From Rhizophagus sp. LPA8_4_AMF (taxonomy: Eukaryota; Glomeromycota; Glomeromycetes; Glomerales; Glomeraceae), in contig JADRCO010000199.1 of NCBI GenBank assembly GCA_021464525.1, positions 1 to 43,954 of the forward strand: DNA of 43,954 nucleotides, read 5' to 3'. The notes beneath the pieces are model-generated. The model was given only the letters and a program-made list of their open reading frames with translations. It made no database searches and was not told the DNA's origin. The translations under genes and the position numbers were made by a program. Positions 1 through 17,074 of this stretch are shown here, one piece after another. How positions within the stretch are numbered: position 1 is the first letter of the stretch; every line of letters starts with the position of its first letter.

Positions 1-385
1 CATAATTTGCTTAATTGTAAAAATAAAGTACTTAGTGAAAAAATTGAAATGTATTGAAATTTATTCAAATTTAATAAATAATCGCGCAGTCAAATAATAT
101 AATCATGTGATTACACCTGCGGTGATCATCACCGCGGTGATAATTAGCAATTTTCTAATAAAAAATAGTTAACTGATAAAGATTACATTATTGCAACAAA
201 AAAACGTATATTTTTCATTATTGAGGTGGTACGTTTTGAATACTAAATGTTATAAATATTTAAAATTATTGAATTCGATACAACTCTTTTAACGTTGATT
301 GTTGATAACACGAATTTTTAGATGATCTAAATCAATTGTAGATAAATCATAGTTATACACAACTGATAGTTTAAACTTCAATTTA
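1..385. other. 3' flank of the MoxR-like gene, no gene seen
   Basis: AT-rich DNA beyond the stop codon of the first minus-strand gene. I see no open frame with splice support. The only structure is a small GC-rich cluster at 119-141 made of GCGGTGAT, its inverted partner ATCACCGC, and another GGTGAT. Within it ATCACCGCGGTGAT (128-141) is a perfect 14-bp palindrome. Confidence 0.6.
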
Positions 386-2435
386 TCATACTGGTGGCCA
401 AACGGCTTGTAATACATCCGCCACAACGTCACCAGGACTTGGAAATTTGGGTGCAAGATTTTTTGCCCTCAGCAATGTTATTAATTTAGTCCCATACATA
501 ATGCTTTTATCATCCCCAGCATCTCTTAATATTAACCTGTGTGAAAATATTTTTTCACTTGCAAAAAGAACTAACTCGGGAGTTGCATAATTGCGTTGAA
601 AAACTGCGGCAAGTGCTCTAAATGAAAATTTCAAAAGGTTTAATTTTTTATTATATAATAAAAAATCAATGTAATAACTTACTTGACTAGTATCACTAGA
701 TCAGATGATGCTCGAGCTGTTAAACCTCCTTTTACCAAACGATGTGTTCGTATTCCTACAACGACATCTCGCATGTACCTATGCATATCATTATGAATGG
801 TTACACTATCCATTTTCTTTGATAAATCTTCAATTTCCTAAATAATAAAAAAAATTATAATATACATATTTAACGGTCATAAACATTCCTGAATTAAAAT
901 ATACCGAAGCTTTAATAAGCGGACTTCGCTTGATTGGAATCGTCGAAGATTTCCCAGCTCCCATTCCCTCATAAGTATAACTAATAAAAAATCTGTCAAG
1001 CTAAAACAAATTAAGAGAAATGGACACGAATTTTAACAAACGAAAATAGAATGTAATAAAAAAGTTACCAGTTGATTAGGTAAGTTATGTTTCATGGCAG
1101 TAATTGGCAATAAAACGATAATGATAAAAGGTTTCGATATATTATGAATAGTAGATTTGTCGATTACTTGTTTTCTTATCAAAATCTATTCAATTGAAAA
1201 AGAATGTAAGATATTAGCTAAAAATTTTTTAAAGACAATCAATAAAAAATACCTCCAACAAAAATGCATAAATGATTTCGTTTGCGTCTGGTAAATTTTC
1301 AATAATCACAGCCTTTGTTAAAGACCGCGAACCCGAAAAATATGGTGAAGGTGGTTCAAAACTACCAGTACCTAAACTTTCGTGCTTTTTCTTTGATAAA
1401 GTGTAATCATTTGGCGTTATCGGAGATTGTGAAAGTGGATTGAAATGAGGATGATAGGCTGAATGTATATTCTTACGAGGCGACCCAGTATTTATACTAA
1501 GACTTGGGCGCGATGATGTCAAAGGCTTCTCTGGAATGTCAATTGGTTGAGCTGAAGTTGATAGATTTGTAATTTTCTTACGTGAATAAGAACTTGATGG
1601 GATAGAAACTGAAAAATTTGTCTCCTTTGGGCTATCAAGTGTCCGTGACCTTTCTTTTGACTGATTCAGCAAAAAATTTATATAAGAAAATAAAGACAAT
1701 GATATCAAAAACAGAAACGAAATTAAAAATTCTCAACTTTCTGAAAACTAAATTCGTCATTTTCGTAAGGAAAAGATCTTGTGCTTTCGTAACTATTTCC
1801 ATAAAGTGATTGTAGCTCATCAGCCATATTTGAATCAATGTAAGAATCTCTCTGATTCGATATTTGATTTGAGCTGTGTGACAAATTAGACCGACGTTTT
1901 GATCCTTTAAAATCATGTATAGGTTTTTTATCATTTGATTTTGTAGAGCTGACTGTCTGTAAGGATCTAGTTGATTTTTGAGTTTTTAATCGAAGCATTG
2001 CTTCCTCTGTAACATTAGGGTAAGGATTTATATTATTTGATAAATTCAATATATGAGAATTATCTTCTCTCTGTCGACTAAAAAGATTAGTAGCAAAATC
2101 AGCCGGTGTTTGTGAAGCATCACAAATAACTGTAGAAGTAGTCATATTAAAAATGTGGTTGAATATCTAAAACAATATTGAGAATAAGTACGGCTTTTGA
2201 TTATTCATTTCGAAATTATAATAAATTGAAAATATTATGTTATTACTTGCTCAGTCATAGATCTAAGTTCTTCGATATTTTCTTGTTTACATGTTAATAT
2301 CAAGTGTTTATCACCGGACATGAGACAAACTAATATTGAAATTAACACATCGTCGGAAAACTGAAAGGATGTATTTTTTTTAATATATTGTAGCTTTGAC
2401 TTGAGCCAATTTTTTGTTGGCGAATCAGAAATCAT
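386..2435 (-). CDS. MoxR/Mg-chelatase-like AAA protein with degenerate ATPase motifs
   Basis: Seven exons (2247-2435, 1738-2166, 1253-1660, 1069-1185, 905-1000, 683-837, 386-617) give about 541 residues. The MoxR fold can be followed in order. An N-terminal helix and strand (SILVCLMSGDKHLIL, residues 33-47) is followed by a long Ser/Asn-rich insert (about 70-300). Next comes the Walker-B-like strand AVIIENLPDANEIIYAFLLE (323-342), running into ILIRKQVI as in MoxR LLEAMxExQV. Then follow QLLDRFFISY and the C-terminal lid helices, with TARASSDL in place of the usual SPRA and ALAAVFQRNYATPELV near the end. No GxxxxGK[ST] follows the first strand, the DE of Walker B is EN, and the ATQNP-like sensor is VLLPI. 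I infer a non-catalytic ATPase relative. Fungal Mg-chelatase-like proteins of unknown role are the closest family I know; fungi make no chlorophyll. The donor of exon 2 (GTTGAG) is the least certain junction. Confidence 0.72.
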
Positions 2436-2643
2436 GATAAAAATCTAACGGCAGTAAATTTGCAAAATAATATATTTTAGAGATAACGCTTGGTTTAGTA
2501 AGTAAGTAAGTAAGTAGTACAGTTATTGGTTAGTCAACCCAGCTTGTACGACGAATGCAATTACACAGTGACATTCTTATTTAAGTTTCAACTGAAAAGA
2601 AGTCATTTTTCGAGCGCCTAGTTGACAAGAATAAAAAGAAAGC
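2436..2643. promoter_or_regulatory. shared divergent promoter, MoxR-like gene / MAP kinase
   Basis: Only 208 bp separate the two start codons, so both promoters must lie here or in the flanking exons. It carries a short (AAGT)n run, AAGTAAGTAAGTAAGTAAGT, near 2496-2516. I see no clear TATA box. Shared regulation is inference from spacing. Confidence 0.5.
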
Positions 2644-4821
<2,178 letters not shown>

Positions 4822-5316
4822 TGTAGGTATTATATATCATCGGAAATTTTGTTCAGACAACACACACATATATATTATTTTTGGTATATATTTTGTTCAG
4901 ACTTAATGACATTGATGTAGTTTATACAGTTGTATTATGTTTATTTGTAGAAACGTTGTAGAACACTCATTTTTTCATTCGATTGATTATTTATTTGGTG
5001 AATATTTTTTTATTGTCTTATCCTAGCAACTATTTTAACAATATATATTAAATTATATTAATTTTATAGTAGGAAAGTTATTATTGGGAAAATTAAAAAG
5101 ATATATATATATAGAGAAAATATAATGATTATATGGCAAAATCTATTTTATTCACGTTTGAATTTTGGGATAAACATTTAATATCGCAAACATTTGTTGA
5201 TTAATACTAAAAATCTTTGTTACTTTTTAAAGAAATAAGAATAAAGTTATTTATTTAAAGAATTTTCATTTCGATTTAGTAAAATTTATTATAAGCATAG
5301 ATTTAAGGTTTCTCTC
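4822..5316. other. convergent 3' intergenic region, no gene seen
   Basis: The MAP kinase and the leucyl-tRNA synthetase genes end towards each other across 495 bp of A/T-rich DNA. It probably holds both 3' untranslated regions, including an (AT)n run near 5101-5112. I see no additional coding signal or structured RNA. Confidence 0.6.
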
Positions 5317-9344
<4,028 letters not shown>

Positions 9345-9445
9345 TCATGTGCATTGATATCGATAAACTTATTTCTACTGACTAGCCTAAATTAGAAATC
9401 GAAATCTATTTATTAAATATATTAAAAAACATCCAAGAAAACAAT

Positions 9446-11283
9446 TTAATATATAGTAGAATTTTTATAACACTTCCAATGATAAGATATAAAGTTTTTT
9501 TTGTTATTAATTTCCTGTAATCTAACGATAGGAGGTAAATATTTATAGTTAAATGAATCATAATTTAATAATCTATCACAAATTCTACAAGGTTTAGAAG
9601 TTAAATCATGATAGCTGTATATCCAGTCCTGAATTTTAAAGGATAAGGAAAGTAATATTAAATTAATTATTTGTGAAGAAGAATATGAAATAAAAACTTA
9701 CTAATAGATCTGGTATTGGATTGATTGGATCTAATTCATTTAATTTAGCAGTTGCTAGTTGGGTTATACGTTGATATTCTAAGGAATCCGATGTTTCTAA
9801 AATCGCTTTCTAAAGTAATTGTTTTTATAAAGAAGTTAAAAAGATTGTCCAAAATAATTAAAATTTAATGAAGTATGCAAAGCAATAACTTGCTTTTTCA
9901 TGGCACCCAAAAAAAGCTATTCTCGAGATCGTTAAAGAAGAACCATCGATATCATTATATTTCAATGATATATAAACCTTTAAGAAATTATTTACTAGAA
10001 CCTTCAAAATGTTTTTATAAGGAATTAATTATATCGTAAAATTTTTTAACAAAAAGTAGATATATGTACCGTAAAGGTTGAAACTCGACCCGAAATGTCT
10101 GAGTCAGTTTTATCAATTTCTACTTTATATGATTTTTGTTTTGCTTCTGCAAGCCAATTATCAATTGTTTTATCAATTTGTCTAAATAATATTTATAAAA
10201 AAAAAACTTAGTATAAGAAATAAATTTGATAAATTGAAAAGAATATTACCTTGCATCATATAATTTTGTTCGGTTGAGAAAAGGCAATTCTGTAATGATA
10301 CGCTGTTCTTCATTTTTACATTTTTTAAAATACGTTTTATAATCCTTAGAAAACGTACTTTTCAAGGAAAATCAAATTATTATTGTGTAGATTAATTTTT
10401 ACAAAAATGAAATGGGATTTATAATAAATTAAAAATTACCTTGTAACTTGTTGGCACGTTTTTTGCATCACTTCTTTAAGATCTACAATAATTTTTTCTT
10501 CATCTTTAGGATTATATTTAATATATCTACTTAAGTAGAAAACATATGGATTAACATAAATTCTCAGAGATAAATAATTAATTAATTAAAATACACTTAA
10601 CGGTTTCGTTTGATTATTCTGATTAGCATTCCATTCTTCTTCAACTTTCTGAGCATGTTCCAAATCAACTAATGAACATATTCTGATTAACGTTCAATAT
10701 CTAACTAGGTTAAGAAAAGTTAATATGACAAACCTGATGACAACTTGAGTAGCTGAGAAAATTCTTCCATTTTATTCATTATCTTATCATTCATTTTTTC
10801 TATATAATCTGGATCATATGTTGGAAGTGGGAGAGTTGTTCCTTCTTCATTCTTTGCAAGATTCATCCTACTTACTTATTCTTTAAATTTTTTTGTCAAA
10901 AAAGTATTAAATATTACAATAGAATAATAAAAGAATTAAATGATTAAATAAAAAAAATTCTTACAAATTTGGCGGTTTTTTTATTTCAAAAATTTCAAAA
11001 ATTAAATTATATTTCGTAAATTTCAATTAAGCATTTAACCTTTCGTTTACCTTCTTGTTCCTGCGGCTTCCAAGTTTCGCTTAAATGATCGCAAATGTTA
11101 TTAAATGTAGCAGTTATCTCATTTATCTAAAACGAAAATACAAGTGAATATTTTTATATACGTATATATTAAATAAATAATAAATCTACAAACCATTTTT
11201 ATCATGCTGTCCAATTTTTCTATCTTTGCTTTCATCTCCATACTCTTCTTAAGTTCAAATTCTTTTTTCTCTTTAGCATTCAT
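9446..11283 (-). CDS. MED27: Mediator complex subunit 27-like protein
   Basis: Ten exons (11194-11283, 11051-11126, 10745-10874, 10602-10682, 10440-10526, 10250-10357, 10070-10181, 9894-9977, 9702-9809, 9446-9628) give about 352 residues. The N-terminal third is charged and helical (MNAKEKKEFELKKSMEMK). The middle has no motif I recognise. The C-terminus has a metal-site-like C-x2-C (SKPCRICDRLL), then LPPIVR, and ends with SYHWKCY. This C..C / LPP / YH..C arrangement is the signature of the Med27 C-terminal domain in the Mediator tail, which links activators to RNA polymerase II. Intron 8 works only as a GC-AG intron (donor GCAAGT). Some junctions are chosen for phase rather than strong consensus (10744, 10601), so local residues may be off. 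The identity rests mainly on the C-terminus. Confidence 0.65.
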
Positions 11284-11440
11284 TTTTAAAAAACAAAACG
11301 TAAAGTTAGCTTCTTATTTATCATTTTGAGAATGACATTATTGGCTGATAAGAATTGTTCATCATAGATAAGTAATTGGACCATTGATTGGATAACTAAA
11401 TCTCAGCTTATAACTTTATCACCAAACCTCTAGTACGAGA
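11284..11440. promoter_or_regulatory. shared divergent promoter, Med27-like gene / TPR gene
   Basis: The two start codons are separated by 157 bp. The interval is AT-rich with no TATA box I would defend. Shared control is inferred only from the distance. Confidence 0.45.
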
Positions 11441-12853
11441 ATGATTTTGCAATTATATCGGTCCAATTTATTTTCTCTTCCGAAATTTCAAAAACAAGTT
11501 AAAGTTCATATTAACAATAATATAGTCATAACGCGTTTATCGGCTCGCTATCGATTTAGTTCATTGCAGCCTAAATCTTTTCGAACTGAAACGACATACA
11601 CTTTTCCGTTCACAACTGCAACGACAACTACGAAAATAACATCTCATTTACGATTTACTAGTCAAAATAATAAATTTTTTATTATCGATTATAGTGCATT
11701 TTTTAACTCACTTAAAGGGCAGCAACAACACATACATATACCATCATATCCACCAATAAAACGACAACAAACAGCATTTCAAATAGCATTTAAGCAGGCA
11801 GGGCGAGAATTTCTTCGTTTTCTTAAATATTTATTTATAAGTTTATTATCTACGGTACTAATCGGGTCATTATCATGGAGGGGATATCATTTTTATATTG
11901 AACATTTTTTGCATCCAACACCCACAAAATTATCACGTACAGCAAGAGATTGTTTGAGAGGAGCCTATGTACGTACAAATTTATCACCTGATTCACATAT
12001 GGCAGAAATTTATTTAAGACAAGCACTTCAAATTGTACTTGAAAAAGACAAATTAGAAGTAAATGATCCCATCGTTATCGATATTTTGCAATTATTATGT
12101 GATAATTATGTATGGAGAGGAAGCTTATATGATGCTATTACGCAATATAAACAAATCTTGGAATTATTATTACAGCAACCACAAAATGAAGGAAGAGAGA
12201 TTGAAATTGTAAAGAAATTGGGAGATTTATATATAAGAGTTAAAGAATATAATACGGCGGAAAAATATCTTGTATGGGCAATGGGTTTATTACAAGGAAA
12301 TAAATTTGAATTATTTAATGAAAAAGATGAATCCGTAGAATTTACTTCAACTTCGATATTTACAAATTCGTCATTAATTAACAAAGATTTTATAGCGATA
12401 ACAGATTTACTTGCAAGTATATATGCAAAACAGAGAAAGTATGATTATGCTCTAACACTCTATTTAGGATTACTAAAGATGATACAAGAAAAACAAAAAA
12501 TAGATGACTTTACACTGAAATGTTGGGAGGCAATAATTAATGGTCATTTAGGAGAAATTTTTTATGATATTGGAAAATATGACGAGGCTTTGGGCTGGTT
12601 ACAAAAAGGTTTATATATAGCTAAAAGTAATAGTGGAAATAAAGATTGTGATGAATGTGCTGGAGTAATTCTTAATAATCTTGGCTTAATACATGAAAGA
12701 AAAGGAAATAACAAATTGGCTATTTCTTTATATACTAATGCTATAGAATTTGCTGAAAAAGCACAGGATTTTATTGGAATTGAAGATTTCACTAGAAATT
12801 TAAATCGTGTTCAATTACAAGATAATGAAACTATCAAAGAACAAAAGAAATAA
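11441..12853 (+). CDS. Mitochondrial inner-membrane TPR protein (Mgr3-like)
   Basis: A single uninterrupted exon encodes 470 residues, unusual among its intron-rich neighbours. The first about 75 residues are Arg/Lys/Ser/Thr-rich with almost no acids, as in a matrix presequence. One hydrophobic segment (about 127-146, YLFISLLSTVLIGSLSW) is a probable membrane anchor. After it come helical pairs with tetratricopeptide spacing: CDNYVWRGSLYDAITQYKQI, LGDLYIRVKEYNTAEKYL, LASIYAKQRKYDYALTLY, LGEIFYDIGKYDEALGWL and LGLIHERKGNNKLAISLY. Presequence, single anchor and TPR tail match the layout of yeast Mgr3, an adaptor of the i-AAA protease that presents unfolded substrates. TPRs are general interaction modules, so another mitochondrial TPR protein is possible. 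The ATG at 11441 is the first in frame and supplies the presequence. Confidence 0.75.
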   Translation: MILQLYRSNLFSLPKFQKQVKVHINNNIVITRLSARYRFSSLQPKSFRTETTYTFPFTTATTTTKITSHLRFTSQNNKFFIIDYSAFFNSLKGQQQHIHIPSYPPIKRQQTAFQIAFKQAGREFLRFLKYLFISLLSTVLIGSLSWRGYHFYIEHFLHPTPTKLSRTARDCLRGAYVRTNLSPDSHMAEIYLRQALQIVLEKDKLEVNDPIVIDILQLLCDNYVWRGSLYDAITQYKQILELLLQQPQNEGREIEIVKKLGDLYIRVKEYNTAEKYLVWAMGLLQGNKFELFNEKDESVEFTSTSIFTNSSLINKDFIAITDLLASIYAKQRKYDYALTLYLGLLKMIQEKQKIDDFTLKCWEAIINGHLGEIFYDIGKYDEALGWLQKGLYIAKSNSGNKDCDECAGVILNNLGLIHERKGNNKLAISLYTNAIEFAEKAQDFIGIEDFTRNLNRVQLQDNETIKEQKK

Positions 12854-13195
12854 AATCATATAACGAAGTTTCGAAGTTCGAAAGAAGAAACGAATATCAG
12901 AATTTTGTGTAACGTAAATTATGATCCCGTTCACATGTTACGAATGATGTCAATATACTATTTATGGTAGTGCCCCTTAAAAGAAATTTTTGAATTTTAA
13001 AATTTTTTGATTTATTAGATATTACTAAATTCATTCATAAATAAATTAAACTTTTAATGAATGCTTCCAAATCCATTTATTATTTATTCTCCTCGTTTTA
13101 GCATCTTTTCCTTGTTGATATTAATTTGGGTCAGGAAGGAACTGAGATGATATTTTAAAAAAAACTGATATTTACACGGTGAAACTATTGCAGTT
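12854..13195 (+). other. intergenic region between TPR gene and RhoGEF
   Basis: This 342-bp interval must hold the 3' end of the TPR gene and the promoter of the exchange-factor gene. It begins with a small inverted repeat, TTTCGAAGTTCGAAAG (12867-12882), whose arms could form a short hairpin, possibly a 3'-end feature. No open frame is seen. Confidence 0.5.
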
Positions 13196-16100
13196 ATGGA
13201 CAACGCCAACGATTTACAACAAGGGTCCGGACTAATAAGTAGTTCCATTAGCAATAATAATGCATTATCAGTTAATACAACTGCTATACAGCAAAACTAT
13301 AATAACGGTGTCTCTTATCTTTCTTCACCTACTTTTCGACGAACTATGTTATCCAATGTGCGTCAGTCTTGGGTATTTAGTACACCCCCTTCAATTCCAG
13401 AAGCTGAAAGTGTTTATGTTCATCCAACTGCCATACTTGAAAAGAACAAGGCATCTGCAAAATCAAGATTGTCAATATTTGTTCAAAAAGATGGTGGAAA
13501 TCAACAACAGCATGGAAGGGTAATAACTAATGGTACATTTATTAAAACTGAGCAAGACAACGATACTTCTTTTCTCCCAATAAATGAAGCTCCAGATATT
13601 GAGAATTTAACTGATAATGAACTATCATCGTCTCCAACCTCAAGCAGACCTATATCTAATGTTTCTTCTTCTGTAAATCAAGATAGTAGTGAATATGATG
13701 CATTATCCGATTCATCACATTCTTTATCATCATCATTTGCTTCTACTTCTATAACAACGAACAATAGGGATAGTATGTCTGATACAATTTCAATGCTTAG
13801 CAATTCACCTTCAATACCAAATGATGATCCTAATAAATTTAATAGACTACCCAATAATAATGTTCCTCGCCATCGGTATTCTATCCCATCTGCTTCAAAA
13901 GAATTAAACAGTCCACGTCAATATATTATTGCTCCAAGACGTGCTTCAATGCCAATTCTTTCTAATGATGCTGATTCTGATATTCGGACACTTTCATCCA
14001 TGTCATCCGATATACCGATAATGGCAACAACTCTTTATGATGATGATGATGATGAACAAGACGATGAATTAAAAGAATTAGAAAAAAATAATAGCTCTTT
14101 CCTCTCTCCTAATGCTTCAAATGAAAGTTCTATTCAAGAGGTTGCTTTACGTACTAATAGATTATCATCACCTGCCAATGCGCAATTAGCTCAGAGAGCT
14201 TCTAGAGCATCTATGAGAATGAGTCTTAATACTTTAATGCAAAAGCGTTTTAATATTGCTTTCGAAATCTTAACAACTGAACGTCATTACGTTGATTGTT
14301 TACAGCTTGTTCAGAGGGTATGAATTAACATAGTTTAAACAAAACGAAGACGGAAAGAACGAATTTTAAAAATATATATCAAAAAATGAAATATTTATTA
14401 TGTCTTTTTTTTCTAAATTGTTTTATTTGCTTCAATATAGTTATTCCTTGATCCTTTGACTAAATCATTGTCGTCAGCAAATCCAATACTGTCTAAGAAA
14501 TCAATTAATGAAATTTTTGCAAATCTTCCCGAACTTATTAATGTCAATACCGAACTATTAAGAAGATTAGATGAAAGAATTGCTATAACTATTGATGATA
14601 AACCAATCGAAGATTCTGAGGATAAATTTTGGAATCCTGAGGATGGTTGCTTAGGAGATATTTTCTTGAATATGGTATAATAATATTTGATAACTTATTC
14701 CTTATGAATTTCATGTTATTTATTTTTTATTGTCAAAAACAGGCACCATTCTTTAAAATGTATTCAATTTATGTAAAAAACTTTAATTCTGCGCTTTCTG
14801 TAATTGACATCCAATTAAGAGATAACCCAGCATTTTCCGCTTTTCTAAGGGTAAATTTTGAAAATCGATAATAATGTCAGTATATTATACGTTATTGATT
14901 ATTTTTTCTCTAATTTTTACAGGATATTATCAAGACAGGACAATGTAAAGGCCTTACTTTACAAGCTTATTTGATAATGCCAGTACAGCGGATACCCAGA
15001 TACAAATTATTGTTAGAAGATTTGTTAAAGAAAACAGTTGAAACTCATCTAGATTATCTCAATTTAAAGAAAGCGTACCAAGTTATTGAAAATGTTGCCA
15101 CTTTTGTCAATGAAACTATTCGACAACATGAAATGTTTATTACTATGTTGGAGATTCAAAAATCATTAACGGGATTTGATGAAGTATTGTTAGTTCCTGG
15201 TCGCACCTTCATTAAGCGAGGAATCGTCAAAAAGGTATTTAGTTACTTATATTTATCTTTATTTTTATGTTTCATTATATCAACGTAATTTATCTTATCT
15301 ACTATAGATATGTCGTCGAACGCATCAGAAACGTGAATTTTTCTTGTTTTCAGATATTTTTATATATGCTAGCCCTAGTCTGATGGATGATACTTATACT
15401 TTTCATCGAAAGTTCAGTCTAGAGGATGTTACGGTTTTAGTAGTCAAAGATACTCAAAGTAATTATACATTTCAATCATGTTGATTTAGTAATTATTTTC
15501 TAAATAAAATTTTTTTTTTTATCAACAAACAAGATGTAAAGAATGGATTCCAAATAATGAGTCCTCAGAAGAGCTTTACAGTTTATGCAGGTTAGATATC
15601 ACTATTCAATATATTCATCTTAAATCTATTATTTATAGTAACTAAATCAATTTCTCATATATATTTATATAGATACTCAAAAAGAAAAAGAATCGTGGAT
15701 TAATGCGATTCGGGATGCCAAAGAAGAATATTTAAGCGCTAAAAGAACACTTAAAATTGGTATGCTATTTAATAACAGGCACATTATCTCCTTGCTTATA
15801 ATTATTAATCTTTTGTTCATTTGTTTTAAGATAATAATGAGAGACTAGAAAGGAAGGACTTATACAAAAAGAGAATTGTGGAGAATTATCACGCACCTGT
15901 ATGGATTCCGGATTCAAAAGCCGATCGATGTATGAATTGTTCTGAAGAATTTACAATATTTCGAAGAAAACATCACTGTCGAGCATGTGGTAAAGTTGTT
16001 TGCCATGCTTGTTCTACAAGAGTAAGTATCGATAGGAAGGATACTTAGATATTAAATAATGGAAAGATAACTAATTATGTAAATCTTATAGAACTTTGTT

Positions 16101-17074
16101 ATTCCTGGCACAGTTGAACGGGATGATCAATTGGCACGTGCATGTGATCCTTGTTTCTTTACAATGTTCCCAGATGCTTTAAGAGATGAAGATCTAGCGC
16201 CTGGTATTCACGTGTGGGATCTTGTTGGTAATAGGAGCACAACGTCACTTGTTGAATCTTCACAAAAAGATGATAATGTTAAAGACAAAGAAAAGAACAA
16301 TGTTATTAATGAATGTAATAAGTTTGAAAGAACTATTATTAAAAACATTGAGAATAATCGAGCAAGTGTAGTTTCTTCTTCCGTGAGTTAATTTTTATTA
16401 TTTTTATTTTATTGATATTTTTAGAGATATATTAAATTATTATACTTTTATTAGTTAAAATATATCCATGATGCTATTGTAGCTAAACAATGTGAGCAAT
16501 GCAGAGTTGATCTTACTGTATTCAGATGGAGGGTAACGTTATAAGCTATATTATAATACTAATTTCTATAAATATTGTAACTAATTTTTGGAACTTTTCA
16601 TCCTTAGAATACATGTCTGAAATGCAAAAAAATTGGTAAGTTATTGTTTAGATTATATTTTGATAATCGGGCTCATCATTAACTAATCGTTTTATACCCT
16701 TCTTAGTTTGTACTGATTGTCTCACAAAGAAACCAATTGACTTTTCATCGCTTCCAAAAGAAATTTTGGAGGCATTATCATCAGATGAAACACAGACAGT
16801 TGAGAATACTCTAAATAAGCGATTAAGTACCACAACAAATGTTATTAAAATATGCGATTTTTGTTATTTAGGTAGGTCTCTCACAAATTAAGGAAATTTC
16901 TTATATTCAATAATAATTTTTTTTTATAAATATTTGGTAGGTATTGACCCAAGTCATGTAACAATAGATGAAGAAACAGATGGATGGAGTGCAAAAGGAC
17001 AAATAACACCTCCATTAACACCTGAAATGAAAAGCTATCCTGACAATCATGTTATGATAGAGAAAGAACTATGA
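13196..17074 (+). CDS. Rho guanine-nucleotide exchange factor, DH-PH-FYVE with a second FYVE-like finger
   Basis: Thirteen exons (13196-14317, 14441-14674, 14743-14850, 14923-15234, 15308-15458, 15534-15590, 15673-15759, 15831-16021, 16092-16382, 16455-16532, 16608-16635, 16707-16871, 16941-17074) give 985 residues. Residues 1-340 are Ser/Asn-rich and probably disordered. The DH domain (about 345-560) shows [17 protein letters not shown] and the conserved [18 protein letters not shown] helix. A PH domain follows (about 575-690, FIKRGIVKK to [16 protein letters not shown]). A FYVE finger (about 712-785) has [14 protein letters not shown] and ACDPC. A second cysteine finger (about 862-950) has CEQC, CLKCKK, CTDC and CDFC but no RRHHCR patch. 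The FGD family has DH-PH-FYVE-PH, so a finger in place of the second PH is unusual. Expected role: activating a Rho/Cdc42 GTPase on PI3P-bearing endosomal membranes. Confidence 0.92.
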
